In this document: positions 22,667-32,247 of the stretch, piece by piece
How the letters are laid out: the number at the start of each line of letters is the position of its first letter
Numbering within the stretch: the first letter of the stretch is position 1
NCBI GenBank assembly: GCA_031292015.1
Contig: JARLHY010000163.1
Span: forward strand, 12,528 to 76,527
Direction: 5' to 3'
Source of the DNA: Negativicutes bacterium
Lineage (GTDB): Bacteria > Bacillota_C > Negativicutes > Sporomusales_B > JARLHX01
Length of the DNA: 64,000 nt
Notes under the pieces: model-generated
The model's database searches: none
What the model was told of the DNA's origin: nothing
The model's input: only the letters and a program-made list of their open reading frames with translations
Position numbers and translations under genes: made by a program

Positions 22667-25129
22667 TTAATATCCCAACAGCAAGCCCACCCGATACACG
22701 GCGAAGGAGACAACCCAGGCCAATCCAAGCGAGTAGCCGATGCTGAAGGCCGCCCATTTCCAGGAATTCGTCTCCCGGCGAATCACGGCGACAGCCGCCA
22801 TGCACGGCGTATATATCAAAGCAAAAACCATGAAGGTGTATGCGACTAACGGACTGAATACCGGGTCGGTGCTCAGGGCCTCCTGCAGATCCTTCGTATC
22901 GTCTTCGACCTGGCCGACGCTGTAGACGGTCCCCATGGTGCTGACTGTCACTTCCTTGGCGGTCACCCCGGCGAACAGACTTACTCCCATTTTCCAGTCA
23001 AAACCCAGCGGTTTGATCGCCGGTTCGATGAAATGGCCAAACCGGCCGGCGTAGCTATTAGTCAGTTTCTCCGCCGCTTTGTCCTTATCCAGTTTTTCTG
23101 TTGCGTCTTTGCGCTCCTGGTCCAGTTTCCAATAGGTCATCGCATAAGGATACAGCCCGGTATTGGCCTCTTTCAGCGCAGTGAGCTGCGGATTGTCGGC
23201 TTCGTCATCTTCAGCGGCAGCCGTGACCTGATTCCCTGCTGCCGCCATGTCGGTTTCGGCATTGTCCGCAGCAGCACTATCGGCTTCGGCAGCTTTGTCC
23301 TTTTGAGAGGCGCTATCCTGAACGGCTTTATTGGTTCCGTCCTTTTCTTCCCTGGCTTTTATTTCACCGATCTGGCTGATCAGGCCTTGCAGCTCAGGCT
23401 GGTCCTCCAGCTTTTCCAGGTGCAGGGGAACAAGAACCTTTTCCGTCATCTGCGCGGTGAAAGTCGCCTCGGCGCCGGACTTAAGCTGGTCGAAATCCCT
23501 GCTGTACTGTATGTCACTTGGGTAATTGAGGAAAAACCACACAAGGACAGACATCGCCAGAATGATGGTGCCGGCTTTCTTCAGATACAGGATGCTGCGC
23601 TCCCACATATGGGTGACAATGCTGCGCAGCGTCGGCAGATGATAAAGCGGCATCTCCATGGCGAAAGGCTCGGTCGCCCCGGGGAACAGGAATTTACGAA
23701 AGAAGAAGGCCATGGAAACAGCCAGTAAAATCCCCAGGATATAGATCGAAAACATCACCGTGCCGGCATAACGCTCAGAAAAAAAGGCTGCAGTCAAGAG
23801 GGTATAGATCGGCAGCCTGGCGCTGCAGCTCATAAGCGGGGCCACCAGGATGGTCACCATCCGGTCCCGCGAATTCTCCAGGGTCCGGGTGCCCATAACC
23901 GCCGGTATATTGCAGCCAAAGCCCAGCAGCAGCGGAATGAACGACTTGCCGTGGAGTCCGACGGCCCGCATCGAGCGGTCCATGACAAAGGCGGCCCGAG
24001 CCATATACCCCGTATCCTCCAGCAGAGCTATCCCCAAAAAGAGCAGCAAAATCTGGGGCAGAAAGCTGACCACCGTGCCTACGCCGCCGATGATACCGTC
24101 CACAACCAGCGACTTGAGGCCCCCGTCCGCCATATGCTGACCGGTCCAGTCGCCCAGCCATTTTGTCCCGCTTTGAATCCAGTCCTGCGGATAGTGCCCG
24201 AGGGTAAAAACCATATTGAACAAAAGCCACATGATCGCAAAAAAGATCGGCAGACCCAAGGCTCGGTTTGTCAATAGTCTGTCAATCCTGTCGGAGACGG
24301 TTTGGGAAAGATCACTGCGGGACAGGGTAACCTGCTGATAGACCTCGCCGACGAAACAATAGCGGCGCTCGGCGATAACAAGCTCGACATCCTCTTCAAA
24401 AACCACCTTAAGCTCGGCCCGGGCCGCCTCGGCCAACGCCAGGACTTTCGCCCCCCCGGTCATATTGTTGATGGCCTGATTGACATCCTGGTCGTTTTCC
24501 AGAAGTTTGACCGCCAGCCATCGCTGCGGATATTTCACCATAGTAAGCTCGGCGAGAGCCTGGATCAGCTCCGCCAGCCTGGCCTCGACTTCGGGGCCGT
24601 AATCCAGGGTAAAGGGACGATGTTCGCCGTTGGCTGCAGCGCTTATCACCGTCTGGAGAAGGTCTTCCGTCCCCCGGTTGCGGTTACCTACGGTATGAAC
24701 CACCGGCGCGCCCAGCACCCTCGCCAAAGCCTGATCGTCCACCTTCTGACCCATTTTTTCGGCCACGTCGGTCATATTCAGCGCCAATACCACCGGCCGT
24801 TCCAGCTCCAGGAGCTGCACAGCCAGGTACAGGTTCCGTTCCAGGTTGGAGGCGTCCAGAATATTGACGATAATATCCGGCTTGTCATTGATGATAACGT
24901 TGCGGGCCACCAGTTCGTCCAGCGCATTGGCCGTCAGGCTGTAAGTACCGGGCAGATCCACCACAAGCAGATCCTTGCCGTCAAAGCGGCGGACCCCTTC
25001 CCGCTTCTCCACCGTCACTCCGGGATAATTGCCGACATGTTGGCGGGAACCTGTGATGTTGTTAAAAATGGTGGTTTTGCCGGAATTGGGGTTGCCGGCC
25101 AGAGCTACAGTCAAACCTTTGGTCGCCAT
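22667..25129 (-). CDS. feoB: Ferrous iron transporter FeoB with acidic Ala-rich insert
   Basis: The 820-residue protein has an N-terminal G domain with G1 GNPNSGKT (12-19), DLPG (58-61) and NMTD (118-121). The helical GDI-like region follows, then a membrane domain with two Gate repeats (LLLFLGIALLEDTGYMAR and VSLFAGVTAKEVTVS) and PCMAAVAV near the C-terminus. Unusual feature: residues about 594-645 form a low-complexity Ala/Asp/Glu/Lys segment in the periplasmic or cytosolic loop between the two membrane halves, making the protein longer than the usual 650-770. It is co-directional with feoA (84 bp upstream) and fur downstream. Ferrous uptake suits an anaerobe. Confidence 0.95.
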   Translation of the reverse strand: MATKGLTVALAGNPNSGKTTIFNNITGSRQHVGNYPGVTVEKREGVRRFDGKDLLVVDLPGTYSLTANALDELVARNVIINDKPDIIVNILDASNLERNLYLAVQLLELERPVVLALNMTDVAEKMGQKVDDQALARVLGAPVVHTVGNRNRGTEDLLQTVISAAANGEHRPFTLDYGPEVEARLAELIQALAELTMVKYPQRWLAVKLLENDQDVNQAINNMTGGAKVLALAEAARAELKVVFEEDVELVIAERRYCFVGEVYQQVTLSRSDLSQTVSDRIDRLLTNRALGLPIFFAIMWLLFNMVFTLGHYPQDWIQSGTKWLGDWTGQHMADGGLKSLVVDGIIGGVGTVVSFLPQILLLFLGIALLEDTGYMARAAFVMDRSMRAVGLHGKSFIPLLLGFGCNIPAVMGTRTLENSRDRMVTILVAPLMSCSARLPIYTLLTAAFFSERYAGTVMFSIYILGILLAVSMAFFFRKFLFPGATEPFAMEMPLYHLPTLRSIVTHMWERSILYLKKAGTIILAMSVLVWFFLNYPSDIQYSRDFDQLKSGAEATFTAQMTEKVLVPLHLEKLEDQPELQGLISQIGEIKAREEKDGTNKAVQDSASQKDKAAEADSAAADNAETDMAAAGNQVTAAAEDDEADNPQLTALKEANTGLYPYAMTYWKLDQERKDATEKLDKDKAAEKLTNSYAGRFGHFIEPAIKPLGFDWKMGVSLFAGVTAKEVTVSTMGTVYSVGQVEDDTKDLQEALSTDPVFSPLVAYTFMVFALIYTPCMAAVAVIRRETNSWKWAAFSIGYSLGLAWVVSFAVYRVGLLLGY

Positions 25130-25213
25130 GCTGTCATCTCCCTTGTCTTCCCACCTGATGAAAAATCGGTATCCAACTTCTCATCACGCTGCCAATAATA
25201 GTGCAAAATCCGC

Positions 25214-25444
25214 TTATCCAATTTCCACTTCAATCAGGGCTGCCTCGGCTTTGCGCAGGGAAAGGTTGAAATTCTTCACCTTAATCTCCATCGGATCGCC
25301 GAGCGGAGCGTATTTTTGAACATAAACGGCGCTGCCGGCGACAATTCCCATATCCACAATACGGCGCTTCACCGGTCCGCTGCCGGTCACCTTTGTCACC
25401 ACCCCGGTTTCACCGGGTCGCAGCTGGTTGAGGGTTTTCGTCAT
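25214..25444 (-). CDS. feoA: FeoA SH3-like protein of ferrous iron transport
   Basis: FeoA is a small cytosolic partner that modulates FeoB. This 76-residue protein has the family core: MTKTLNQLRPGETGVV, GPVKRRIVDMGI and a final LRKAEAALIEV. Length is normal. SD AGGAGGA is 6 nt upstream. It is first in the feoAB-fur run and lies behind Fur-like sites. Confidence 0.93.
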   Translation of the reverse strand: MTKTLNQLRPGETGVVTKVTGSGPVKRRIVDMGIVAGSAVYVQKYAPLGDPMEIKVKNFNLSLRKAEAALIEVEIG

Positions 25445-25761
25445 CTTATCTCCTCCTGGCTCCCGCTCGTCAAATATCGGGAACCATTCTCATTTAGCTT
25501 GTTAAATAAAAACCTTTGTCTCTAACAGGCACTAAATTGCTCCAGCCGAGCACGCGCCTCTTGAGACATGGTTTATGAGCTTTTGCTATTTAATTGCTGC
25601 AAGCTTTTTGAAGCGAAAAGCTATTGCCCAATCCTTCGCCTCTCAATAATAGGAATCATTTTCATTTAAATAATAGGCTAATTCTTCCCTTATTGTCAAT
25701 ACCAAACAATCATTTTTTATAAGAAACTTTGAAGGGCTGAAGAAAAAATAAATACCGTCTG
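25445..25761. promoter_or_regulatory. feoAB control region with one strong and one weak Fur-like site
   Basis: This is a gene-free stretch. A Fur box AATAATAGGAATCATTTTC lies at 25645-25663, about 200 bp from feoA. A weaker half-like site (AACCATTCTCATT) at about 25480-25492 lies close to the feoA start. The region is AT-rich between them. No other feature seen. Confidence 0.7.
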
Positions 25762-27846
25762 CTACCTGGCTGAATCCTGCAGGTAGGACAACACGTCTTC
25801 ACCCAATCGGGTAAGCCGGGAACCTTGTTTCGTGGTGTTGGTTACGACACATCCGCCCTGTTCAAGGCGTTTCAGCCACAACCGGACTTTGTGCTCGGAG
25901 CATGACGCCGCCTGTCCGGCAAGAGCTTTGGCTATGGAATTCCGGCCGGCCGGGCGTTCGTATTTTTCTGCTTTCTTCAGTTCCGCCAGCACCTGGCGCA
26001 GCGGCTCCAACGGCCCCAGTCCGGCAAATTCGGCCAGGGCTGTTTCAACTGCGGTGTCGGCGGGAGCCGCAGCGGGGACTGCCGTCGAAGGAACTTCGAA
26101 CAGGTACTGCGGCAGGTGTTTCATGGTGATGACTTCGCTGGGACCGGCCATACCGCAAAGGAATTTGACGACATTTTGCAGTTCCCTCGCGTTTCCCGGC
26201 CAACCGTAATGCCGCAGATAATCCTGAACCTGGCTGTCGAGCAATAGTTCCCGCCGGTAAAGCCGGTGGGCGAAGAAGGCAATCAGGGACGGGACATCCT
26301 CACGGCGGTTCCTGAGCGGCGGTATTGCGATCTGGATGGTGCACAGCCGGAAATAAAGATCCTGCCGAAACGCTCCCTCCTTCATCAATTGCCTGAGGTT
26401 TCGGTTGGTAGCGGCAATGACCCGTACATCCACCGGTGTCAGCGTGTTGCCTCCGACCCGGCGTACTTCCTTTTCCTCCAGGACCCGCAGCAGTCTTTTT
26501 TGGACCTCGGGTGTGGCGTCGCCGATTTCATCAAGGAAGATGGTACCGGTATGAGCCACTTCAAAAAGTCCCGGTTTGCCGCCTTTTTTTGCTCCTGTAA
26601 ACGCCCCGTCCTGGTAGCCGAAAAGCTCGCTTTCCACCAGGCTTTCCAGCAGAGCTGCGAAATTGATCGCCACGAAGGGCGCGTTTTTCCTGGCGGACGC
26701 GTTGTGAATCGACTGGGCAAAAAGCTCTTTGCCTGTTCCGCTTTCACCTTCCAGGAGAATGGTCAGGTCGGAATTGGAAAACTTTTTCGCCATGCGCACC
26801 GCGCCGCTGATCCCTTCGCTGGTGCTGACAATATCCTTGAAATAGTGTTTGGCGACGTTGCCTTCCTGCTTCAGTTCGCGTCGCACTTTGGAGTCCAGTT
26901 CCTGAACCTCGTCCGCCGCTTTCAGGCTGACGACGCTGCCTGACATATTGTTGAAGCTGTCAAAAACAGGGGTAATGTTGATGACATAATAGCTATGTCC
27001 GATTTTCCTGATGGAGTCCGCCAGATTTGTGCCGACAGACACGAAGGTTTCCAGTTCAGGCAAAATATCCTTGAAGCGCTTGCCGAGGACTTCGGCGTCG
27101 CTTTGTCCCAGCATCGCTTCCGCGGCGGGATTGAATAGACAGATCTTTTCGTCCTGGTCCACAGCGATAATCCCCTGGTCCACAGTGTCAAGAACAACCT
27201 CAAGCCTTTCCTTGAGCTTTTGGTTTTGCTCGGCTATACTCAGACGGCGGGCCGCCATACTGACAATGGTGGAGATATAGTAGCCGGATATGTCATTGAT
27301 TACATTGCGGGGCAAATCCAGTTCCACGATCAACTCAACGAAGGTCGACAAATCCAGGGTGCGGGGGCCAAGATCGATCACCCTCTCGATCCCCGGCGGA
27401 GCGGGATGATACCCGGTGGTCACAGCTACTTTGACATGCGTTGGATATGACGTTTTGCCGGGCCAGTAAGGGTGAAGCCGGATATTGTTGATGGCAAAAT
27501 TCTTGAACAGGGCGATAGTTTCGTAGGCTGTTGCTTCGAAATTGCTGACCATCAGTACTTCGGTGTTCGGGGCAAGCGTGAGAATCTCATCCAGGTTTTT
27601 GATTTCCAGGGTCCGGTTGGCCAGCATAATTTTCTTGCCGACAGGGATGATGTCGCAAATATATTGATGAACAGCCGGATTGCCGGCCAGGAAGATATCG
27701 CAGTCAGGGACTTCAGCCGGTGCCTCGCTCAGGCACCAGGTACCAATGGTGGCAAAGTGCCCGAGAAGCGTGTTCAGCTGCTGACCCACAAACTCGCAGG
27801 TCGTTTTGTTGGTGGCTGCAAAGCATATCTTTTTTCTTTCCGTCAT
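25762..27846 (-). CDS. Sigma-54-dependent transcriptional activator, PrpR-like sensor + PAS + AAA+
   Basis: The 694-residue protein has a PrpR-type receptor domain (1 to about 190), then PAS (about 205-315), then a sigma-54 AAA+ domain (about 335-580). The last has Walker A GESGTGKE (367-374), GAFTGA (414-419) for sigma-54 contact, and Walker B TIFLDE (435-440). The C-terminal 100 residues, with [13 protein letters not shown], look like a winged helix rather than the usual Fis-type HTH, so DNA contact may be unusual. It is divergent from the operon starting at 28214, which has a -24/-12 promoter. It very likely activates that operon in response to a small organic acid (inference from PrpR and from the two transporters). 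Confidence 0.92.
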   Translation of the reverse strand: MTERKKICFAATNKTTCEFVGQQLNTLLGHFATIGTWCLSEAPAEVPDCDIFLAGNPAVHQYICDIIPVGKKIMLANRTLEIKNLDEILTLAPNTEVLMVSNFEATAYETIALFKNFAINNIRLHPYWPGKTSYPTHVKVAVTTGYHPAPPGIERVIDLGPRTLDLSTFVELIVELDLPRNVINDISGYYISTIVSMAARRLSIAEQNQKLKERLEVVLDTVDQGIIAVDQDEKICLFNPAAEAMLGQSDAEVLGKRFKDILPELETFVSVGTNLADSIRKIGHSYYVINITPVFDSFNNMSGSVVSLKAADEVQELDSKVRRELKQEGNVAKHYFKDIVSTSEGISGAVRMAKKFSNSDLTILLEGESGTGKELFAQSIHNASARKNAPFVAINFAALLESLVESELFGYQDGAFTGAKKGGKPGLFEVAHTGTIFLDEIGDATPEVQKRLLRVLEEKEVRRVGGNTLTPVDVRVIAATNRNLRQLMKEGAFRQDLYFRLCTIQIAIPPLRNRREDVPSLIAFFAHRLYRRELLLDSQVQDYLRHYGWPGNARELQNVVKFLCGMAGPSEVITMKHLPQYLFEVPSTAVPAAAPADTAVETALAEFAGLGPLEPLRQVLAELKKAEKYERPAGRNSIAKALAGQAASCSEHKVRLWLKRLEQGGCVVTNTTKQGSRLTRLGEDVLSYLQDSAR

Positions 27847-28213
27847 CCGTCCGTATCCCCCTCATCATTCGCCTCAGACCGGTATTCAGCCGTTCAGGTC
27901 GTCCACAGGCTCCCCCATCAAGTTATCATAATCAGCATCGCTGTGCCAGTCTCGGCTTATCCCGCCCCGGCGCCCTACTTGCCGTAAATCGACGATCAGC
28001 CTTTCAGGCTGGCGTATTTGCCGGAAAGCGGTTATTGGGTGGACTTTTAGTTTTTTATGGGACGCTTTAGGTGTATTATTGGGAGAAATCTTGTCCCGGT
28101 AATTCGCCGGGAAGTTGGCCAATTCAGGGATTGCGGTTTTGGTACGGAAATTGCTAGTTATTATCACGGTAATCTAAAAATTCCGTTAAAGATAACGGCT
28201 AGGAGGAGAAAGT
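27847..28213. other. Divergent regulatory region between activator and its target operon
   Basis: This is a gene-free stretch of 367 bp. It holds a candidate activator site, an inverted repeat at 28094-28112 (TCCCGG-N7-CCGGGA), about 45 bp upstream of a -24/-12 promoter. Sequence further upstream is AT/GC-mixed with nothing I recognise. Confidence 0.55.
28140..28155 (+). promoter_or_regulatory. Sigma-54 (-24/-12) promoter
   Basis: TGGTACGGAAATTGCT fits the consensus TGGYACG-N4-TTGCW exactly. It lies 58 bp before the GTG of the ferredoxin-like gene and faces it, with a sigma-54 activator gene divergent. Confidence 0.88.
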
Positions 28214-28960
28214 GTGCTGGTAGATCAGAATAAGTGTGTCGGTTGTGGACTGTGTCTTCCCTTTTGCCCGGTCCAGGCAATTTCTTTGGTGAACAAAAAG
28301 GCGGTCATTGATCTTGATGCCTGCCTGGAGTGCGGGAACTGCCTGCGGAACGAAGTCGTTCCCTGTCCGCGCAAGGCGTTCTATGAGGATCAGAGTATTT
28401 ATGAAACCCCGCGGGGTATCCGCCGGTTTTTCAGTGACCCTACCACCAATCACAAGGTAACAAAGATTCCCGGACGGGGAACCGAGGAAGTCAAAACCAA
28501 TGACGTAACAGCAAGAGTATGCCGGGGCGAAGCCGGGATAGCCGTCGAGATGGGACGGCCCTGCTGCGGAACCACCCTGGCCAACGTAGAAATGATGACA
28601 ATGGCCCTGGCCGGGATCGGCATTGATTTTGAAGAATGCAACCCGCTGACCCATCTGATGAACGACCGGAAAAAAGGAACAATAGACCCCCAGTACAAAA
28701 ACGAAAAGGTTGTTTCCGCCATCATCGAATTTACCGTCCCCATCGCCAAGCTTGTACCCACCCTGGAACAGATTAAGGCGGTTGCCAAGCGTCTGGATAC
28801 CGTCTTTTCCCTGGATCTGGTGTGCTGCTACGAAGATGACGGTTCTTTGCCGGTGCTGCCGATTCTTGATAAACTGGGCATGAAGCCGCGCATTAACTCC
28901 AAGGTTAACCTCGGGCTCGGTCGCCCGCTGCAAAATCCAGTAAGAAGCAAGGAGGCTTAA
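28214..28960 (+). CDS. Ferredoxin-like 2[4Fe-4S] protein with unknown C-terminal domain
   Basis: The 248-residue protein has an N-terminal dicluster ferredoxin: CVGCGLCLPFCP (Cys8, 11, 14, 18) and CLECGNC with a later Cys (37, 40, 43, 51). The remaining 180 residues are not a family I recognise. They hold GRPCCGT (114-120), ECNPLTHLM (141-149) and LVCCYEDDG near 203, so further metal or thiol chemistry is possible. The next gene has a related GRPCVCG motif. First gene behind the sigma-54 promoter; GTG start with AGGAGGAG 5 nt upstream. Probably a redox or metal-bound subunit of a complex with its neighbour. Confidence 0.75.
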   Translation: MLVDQNKCVGCGLCLPFCPVQAISLVNKKAVIDLDACLECGNCLRNEVVPCPRKAFYEDQSIYETPRGIRRFFSDPTTNHKVTKIPGRGTEEVKTNDVTARVCRGEAGIAVEMGRPCCGTTLANVEMMTMALAGIGIDFEECNPLTHLMNDRKKGTIDPQYKNEKVVSAIIEFTVPIAKLVPTLEQIKAVAKRLDTVFSLDLVCCYEDDGSLPVLPILDKLGMKPRINSKVNLGLGRPLQNPVRSKEA

Positions 28961-28962
28961 TC

Positions 28963-29592
28963 ATGACACATTCACTTCATCGTCGCGGCACGAAAGAGTC
29001 TCTGGAAAAAGATTATGTCCTGCTGGTCACGGCGGCCGCGGAGGTAAATCACTGGGGCTCCCAGGAAAAGCTCCGTAAAATCCTCGATGTGGTGTGGGAA
29101 GTCGGCCCGGCCAACATTGGCTCGTATTACGCCGGTACTATTCTTGCCGGCTACAGCATCGACCAAATCAGGGCATCCCTGAATGATATTCCCCGGGTCC
29201 GCTGTTCTTTCTCCAGCCGGGAGAAAATCGAGGAAGTCATCCGTCGCCTGCAGGAAATGGATTTGGGAATGTCGGTGACCATCGAAGGTCCGACGAAAGA
29301 CGTCGAAGAGATCAGCCAGGGACTGGGCATCAAACCTCATTCCGTCAATCTGTCGCTGGATATCTGGGGCAAAACGGAAGAATTGCCGCCTGAGGAAATT
29401 TTGGAATTCGTCACCATGTGCGGCCACGGGATGGTCTCTCAGCACGCCGTCAAAAAGGCGATCGAAGACGTCAAAAGCGGCAAGAAAACCCCCGAGCAGG
29501 CTGCGGTCACCATCGGCCGGCCCTGTGTCTGCGGTATTTTCAACCCGGACCGGGCGGTCGACCTTCTGCGCAAGTATGTTCCCGCCAATTAG
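28963..29592 (+). CDS. Protein of unknown family, partner of ferredoxin-like protein
   Basis: The 209-residue soluble protein starts 2 bp after the upstream stop, with GGAGG inside the end of that gene, so the two are translationally linked. An alpha/beta appearance is suggested by YVLLVTAAAEVNHWG at the start and VTIEGPTKDVEE in the middle. Cys residues are Cys81, MCGHGM (Cys153) and GRPCVCG (185-191). The last motif echoes GRPCCG of the upstream protein, hinting at a shared ligand-binding turn. Not recognised; a heteromeric enzyme with the ferredoxin-like protein is the simplest idea. Confidence 0.7.
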   Translation: MTHSLHRRGTKESLEKDYVLLVTAAAEVNHWGSQEKLRKILDVVWEVGPANIGSYYAGTILAGYSIDQIRASLNDIPRVRCSFSSREKIEEVIRRLQEMDLGMSVTIEGPTKDVEEISQGLGIKPHSVNLSLDIWGKTEELPPEEILEFVTMCGHGMVSQHAVKKAIEDVKSGKKTPEQAAVTIGRPCVCGIFNPDRAVDLLRKYVPAN

Positions 29593-29707
29593 CACGCCAG
29601 CACGAATTCCAGCGCCGACAGCCAAAAATGAGGCCAAGGGCCGACCCGAGGCTTCCCGCCGCCGGCAGCAGCGGCTGAAACCCTAGCGAATAAATGAGGT
29701 GATCGGA

Positions 29708-31141
29708 TTGACTGCCACGAGTGGACCATCGCGGATTGATATGTGGCGGAAGAGAATCGGCGTTCCCCTGGCGGTTCTTTTGCCTGTACTGGTCCTGGCG
29801 ATGAGCAGGCCCGCGGAATTGTCCGCGGCTGGCCACAAGGCCCTGGCCTTGTTTTCCGGTATCTTCGTGCTTTATCTCACTGAAGCGATTCCCCTTGCGA
29901 TCACAAGCATCATCATCGTGCCGGCGGCGGTGCTGATGAACATCACCAATACCAACGCCGCTTTGAGCGGCTTCGGCTCGTCGTCAGTATACCTGATTTT
30001 CGGTGCGTTCCTGTTGGCCGCAGGAATGGTCAAATCCCGCCTCGCCGAGCGGATAACCTATCTTGTCATGCGATTTGTCGGCGACAGCGCCTCGAACATC
30101 TTGATGGGCGTTACCCTGGCCAACATCGTCCTGGCCTTTCTTGTGCCGTCCACCACGGCAAGAACGGCGATACTGCTGCCGGTATGTCTGAGCATCATCG
30201 AAGTGTTCCGGGCCGACGGCAAATCAAATTTCGCCAAAGCCCTGCTGCTGATATTAACCTTCACCAATTCGACCATCAGTGCCGGCATCATGACTGCGAC
30301 CGTTCCCAATCCCATTACCATCGAATTCATCAACAAAGCCTCCGGCGTCGCCATTACCTACGGCCAGTGGTTCATGTACGGCTTCCCGCCGGCCTTGCTG
30401 ATGACCTTCATAACCTTGTACTATGTGCGATGGGTATACAAACCGGAGGTAGAGCGCGTTCCCAACGGCATTTCCCATGTCAGGGAAACGCTGGCCGAGC
30501 TCGGCCCTCTCAATCCGGACGAAAAACGGGCTCTGGTTGTTTTTGCCGCTGTCGTGACCTTGTGGATGACCGGCGGCTGGACGAAGATTGATCCCACCAT
30601 CGCCTGTCTGGCCTGCGCCAGCCTGTTATTTGTGCCAAAAATCGGATTTTTGACCTGGAATGACGCCAACAAAGCCACATCCTGGCAAATCCTCCTGGTA
30701 ACCGGAGGCGGAATCAGCCTGGGGGACATGCTTGTGAAGACCGGCGGCGCCAAATGGCTGGCGGTGACTATCTTCAACACCCTGGGACTGGGGCAGTTGT
30801 CGGTTATCGCCACCCTGATCATGGTTATGATCATCGTCCAGTATCTGCACCTTGTTTTCGTGGCCACGACACCGATGGCCACCGGTTTGATCCCCATCGT
30901 TATCGGCATCGCCGGTGTTGTCAATATCGATCCTCTGATCCTGGCCCTGCCGGCAGGCATGATTATCGGCGGCTATCCGCTGCTGATGTTTTATAACACA
31001 TCGCCGAGTATTCTAGTCTATGGGACAGGCAAGCTCGCGGTCGAGGACTTTCCCCGGGTGGGTTTTGTTCTGTGCGGCATCGCCTGTGCTGTTTATGCAG
31101 TCTGCGCCATGACTTACTGGCGTTGGCTGGGACTGTTCTAA
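29708..31141 (+). CDS. DASS (SLC13) family sodium/carboxylate symporter, first copy
   Basis: The 477-residue inner-membrane protein has about 11-12 hydrophobic segments. The two pseudo-repeat substrate/sodium motifs are FTNSTISAG and VATTPMATG, each before a Pro-containing loop, as in the DASS (VcINDY) fold. Start: the TTG at 29708 has GAGG 8 nt upstream in a long anti-SD match (GAGGTGATC); the GTG at 29699 would overlap that SD and is less likely. It is downstream of the ferredoxin-like pair and upstream of a frameshifted lactonase gene and a second DASS gene. A di- or tricarboxylate or related anion is the probable substrate. Confidence 0.88.
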   Translation: MTATSGPSRIDMWRKRIGVPLAVLLPVLVLAMSRPAELSAAGHKALALFSGIFVLYLTEAIPLAITSIIIVPAAVLMNITNTNAALSGFGSSSVYLIFGAFLLAAGMVKSRLAERITYLVMRFVGDSASNILMGVTLANIVLAFLVPSTTARTAILLPVCLSIIEVFRADGKSNFAKALLLILTFTNSTISAGIMTATVPNPITIEFINKASGVAITYGQWFMYGFPPALLMTFITLYYVRWVYKPEVERVPNGISHVRETLAELGPLNPDEKRALVVFAAVVTLWMTGGWTKIDPTIACLACASLLFVPKIGFLTWNDANKATSWQILLVTGGGISLGDMLVKTGGAKWLAVTIFNTLGLGQLSVIATLIMVMIIVQYLHLVFVATTPMATGLIPIVIGIAGVVNIDPLILALPAGMIIGGYPLLMFYNTSPSILVYGTGKLAVEDFPRVGFVLCGIACAVYAVCAMTYWRWLGLF

Positions 31142-31182
31142 AAACACTGGCAGGCAGCGATATTCTGGGAGGAGGCTATATT

Positions 31183-32159
31183 ATGAAGAACAAGGGAATA
31201 AGCCGGCGTACTTTCCTCAAACAGGCCGGCTTGGTCACCCTGGCGCTGGCGGGTGGGATCACCATCCCCAGGAGTCTTGCGGCAGAGTATGCCGAGGAAT
31301 ACCATGTGCCGAATTCTACAGGTACCGGGGCGCCCAGACTTAAAGCCCCGGCCGGTGCCTGCGACTGTCACCACACATCTATGATGACCGTTTTCCGGTC
31401 GCCGGGTCTGCCAAACGGGCCCAATCCAACGGAACGGTGGCTGACTACCGGCTTCTCCAGCAGCGAATCGGCACCACCCGCAATATTGTCGTCACCCCTT
31501 CGTCCTATGGCACCGATAACCGCTGTACCCTCGACGCCCTGGAACAATTCGGTCTGGCGAACACCCGCGGTGTGGCGGTGGTCGACACCAGCGTCACGGA
31601 TGCCGAACTGCGGCAAATGGCCGACGCCGGTGTCAGGGGTATCCGCTTCACCCTGTTTGATCCGGCCACTGCTGTTACAAGAGTGGACATGATCGAGCCT
31701 CTGGCGAAACAGATCAGCGACCTCGGCTGGCACGTCCAAATCCACATGAGGGGCGACCAGATTGTCGCGGCTGAGGAAATGCTAAACCGACTCACCGTCC
31801 CCATTGTATTCGACCATATCGCCCGCCTGCCGCAGCCGGCCGGTGTCGAGCACCCCGCTTTCGGGGTCATCTGCCGGCTGATTGACAAAGGCCGGACCTG
31901 GGTCAAGCTGTCCGGCGCCTATCTGGACACCAAAATCGGCGCACCGACCTACGCCGACGTGACCAAGGTCGCCCAGGCCTTCGTGCGCTACGCGCCGCAG
32001 CGTATGGTGTGGGGCAGCGACTGGACACATCCCACCGAAAAGGAAAAACCGGATGACGCCGTGCTCTTTGATCTGCTTGCCGATTGGGCACCGGATCAAA
32101 CGACGCTCCACCGTGTTCTTGTCGACAATCCGGCCCAGCTTTACGGTTTCCCGCAGTAA
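31183..32159 (+). pseudogene. Tat-exported amidohydrolase-2 (lactonase type) with one-base frameshift
   Basis: The first frame starts at ATG 31183 (GGAGGAGG upstream) with a Tat signal: SRRTFLKQ then a hydrophobic run, giving about 65 residues up to ACDCHH. The homologous sequence then continues in another frame (HIYDDRFPV... then VADYRLLQQRIG) to the stop at 32159. Restoring one base in the CAC repeat at 31369-31376 would give DCHHHIYDDRF, the expected metal-binding His run of the family, followed by an unbroken domain with VQIHM, VFDHIARLP and WGSDWTHPTE. The family includes galactarolactone isomerase and 2-pyrone-4,6-dicarboxylate or sulfomuconolactone hydrolases. It is either a recent pseudogene or a sequencing error in a repeat; slippage cannot be excluded. 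Confidence 0.85.
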
Positions 32160-32247
32160 GCAGGCGGGAAAAACCTGGCAGGGGCGGCGCTTAGCCGTCC
32201 CGCTCCACCGGGTCGGAACACCGGTTCTATGAGAGGGGGAGAGAACA

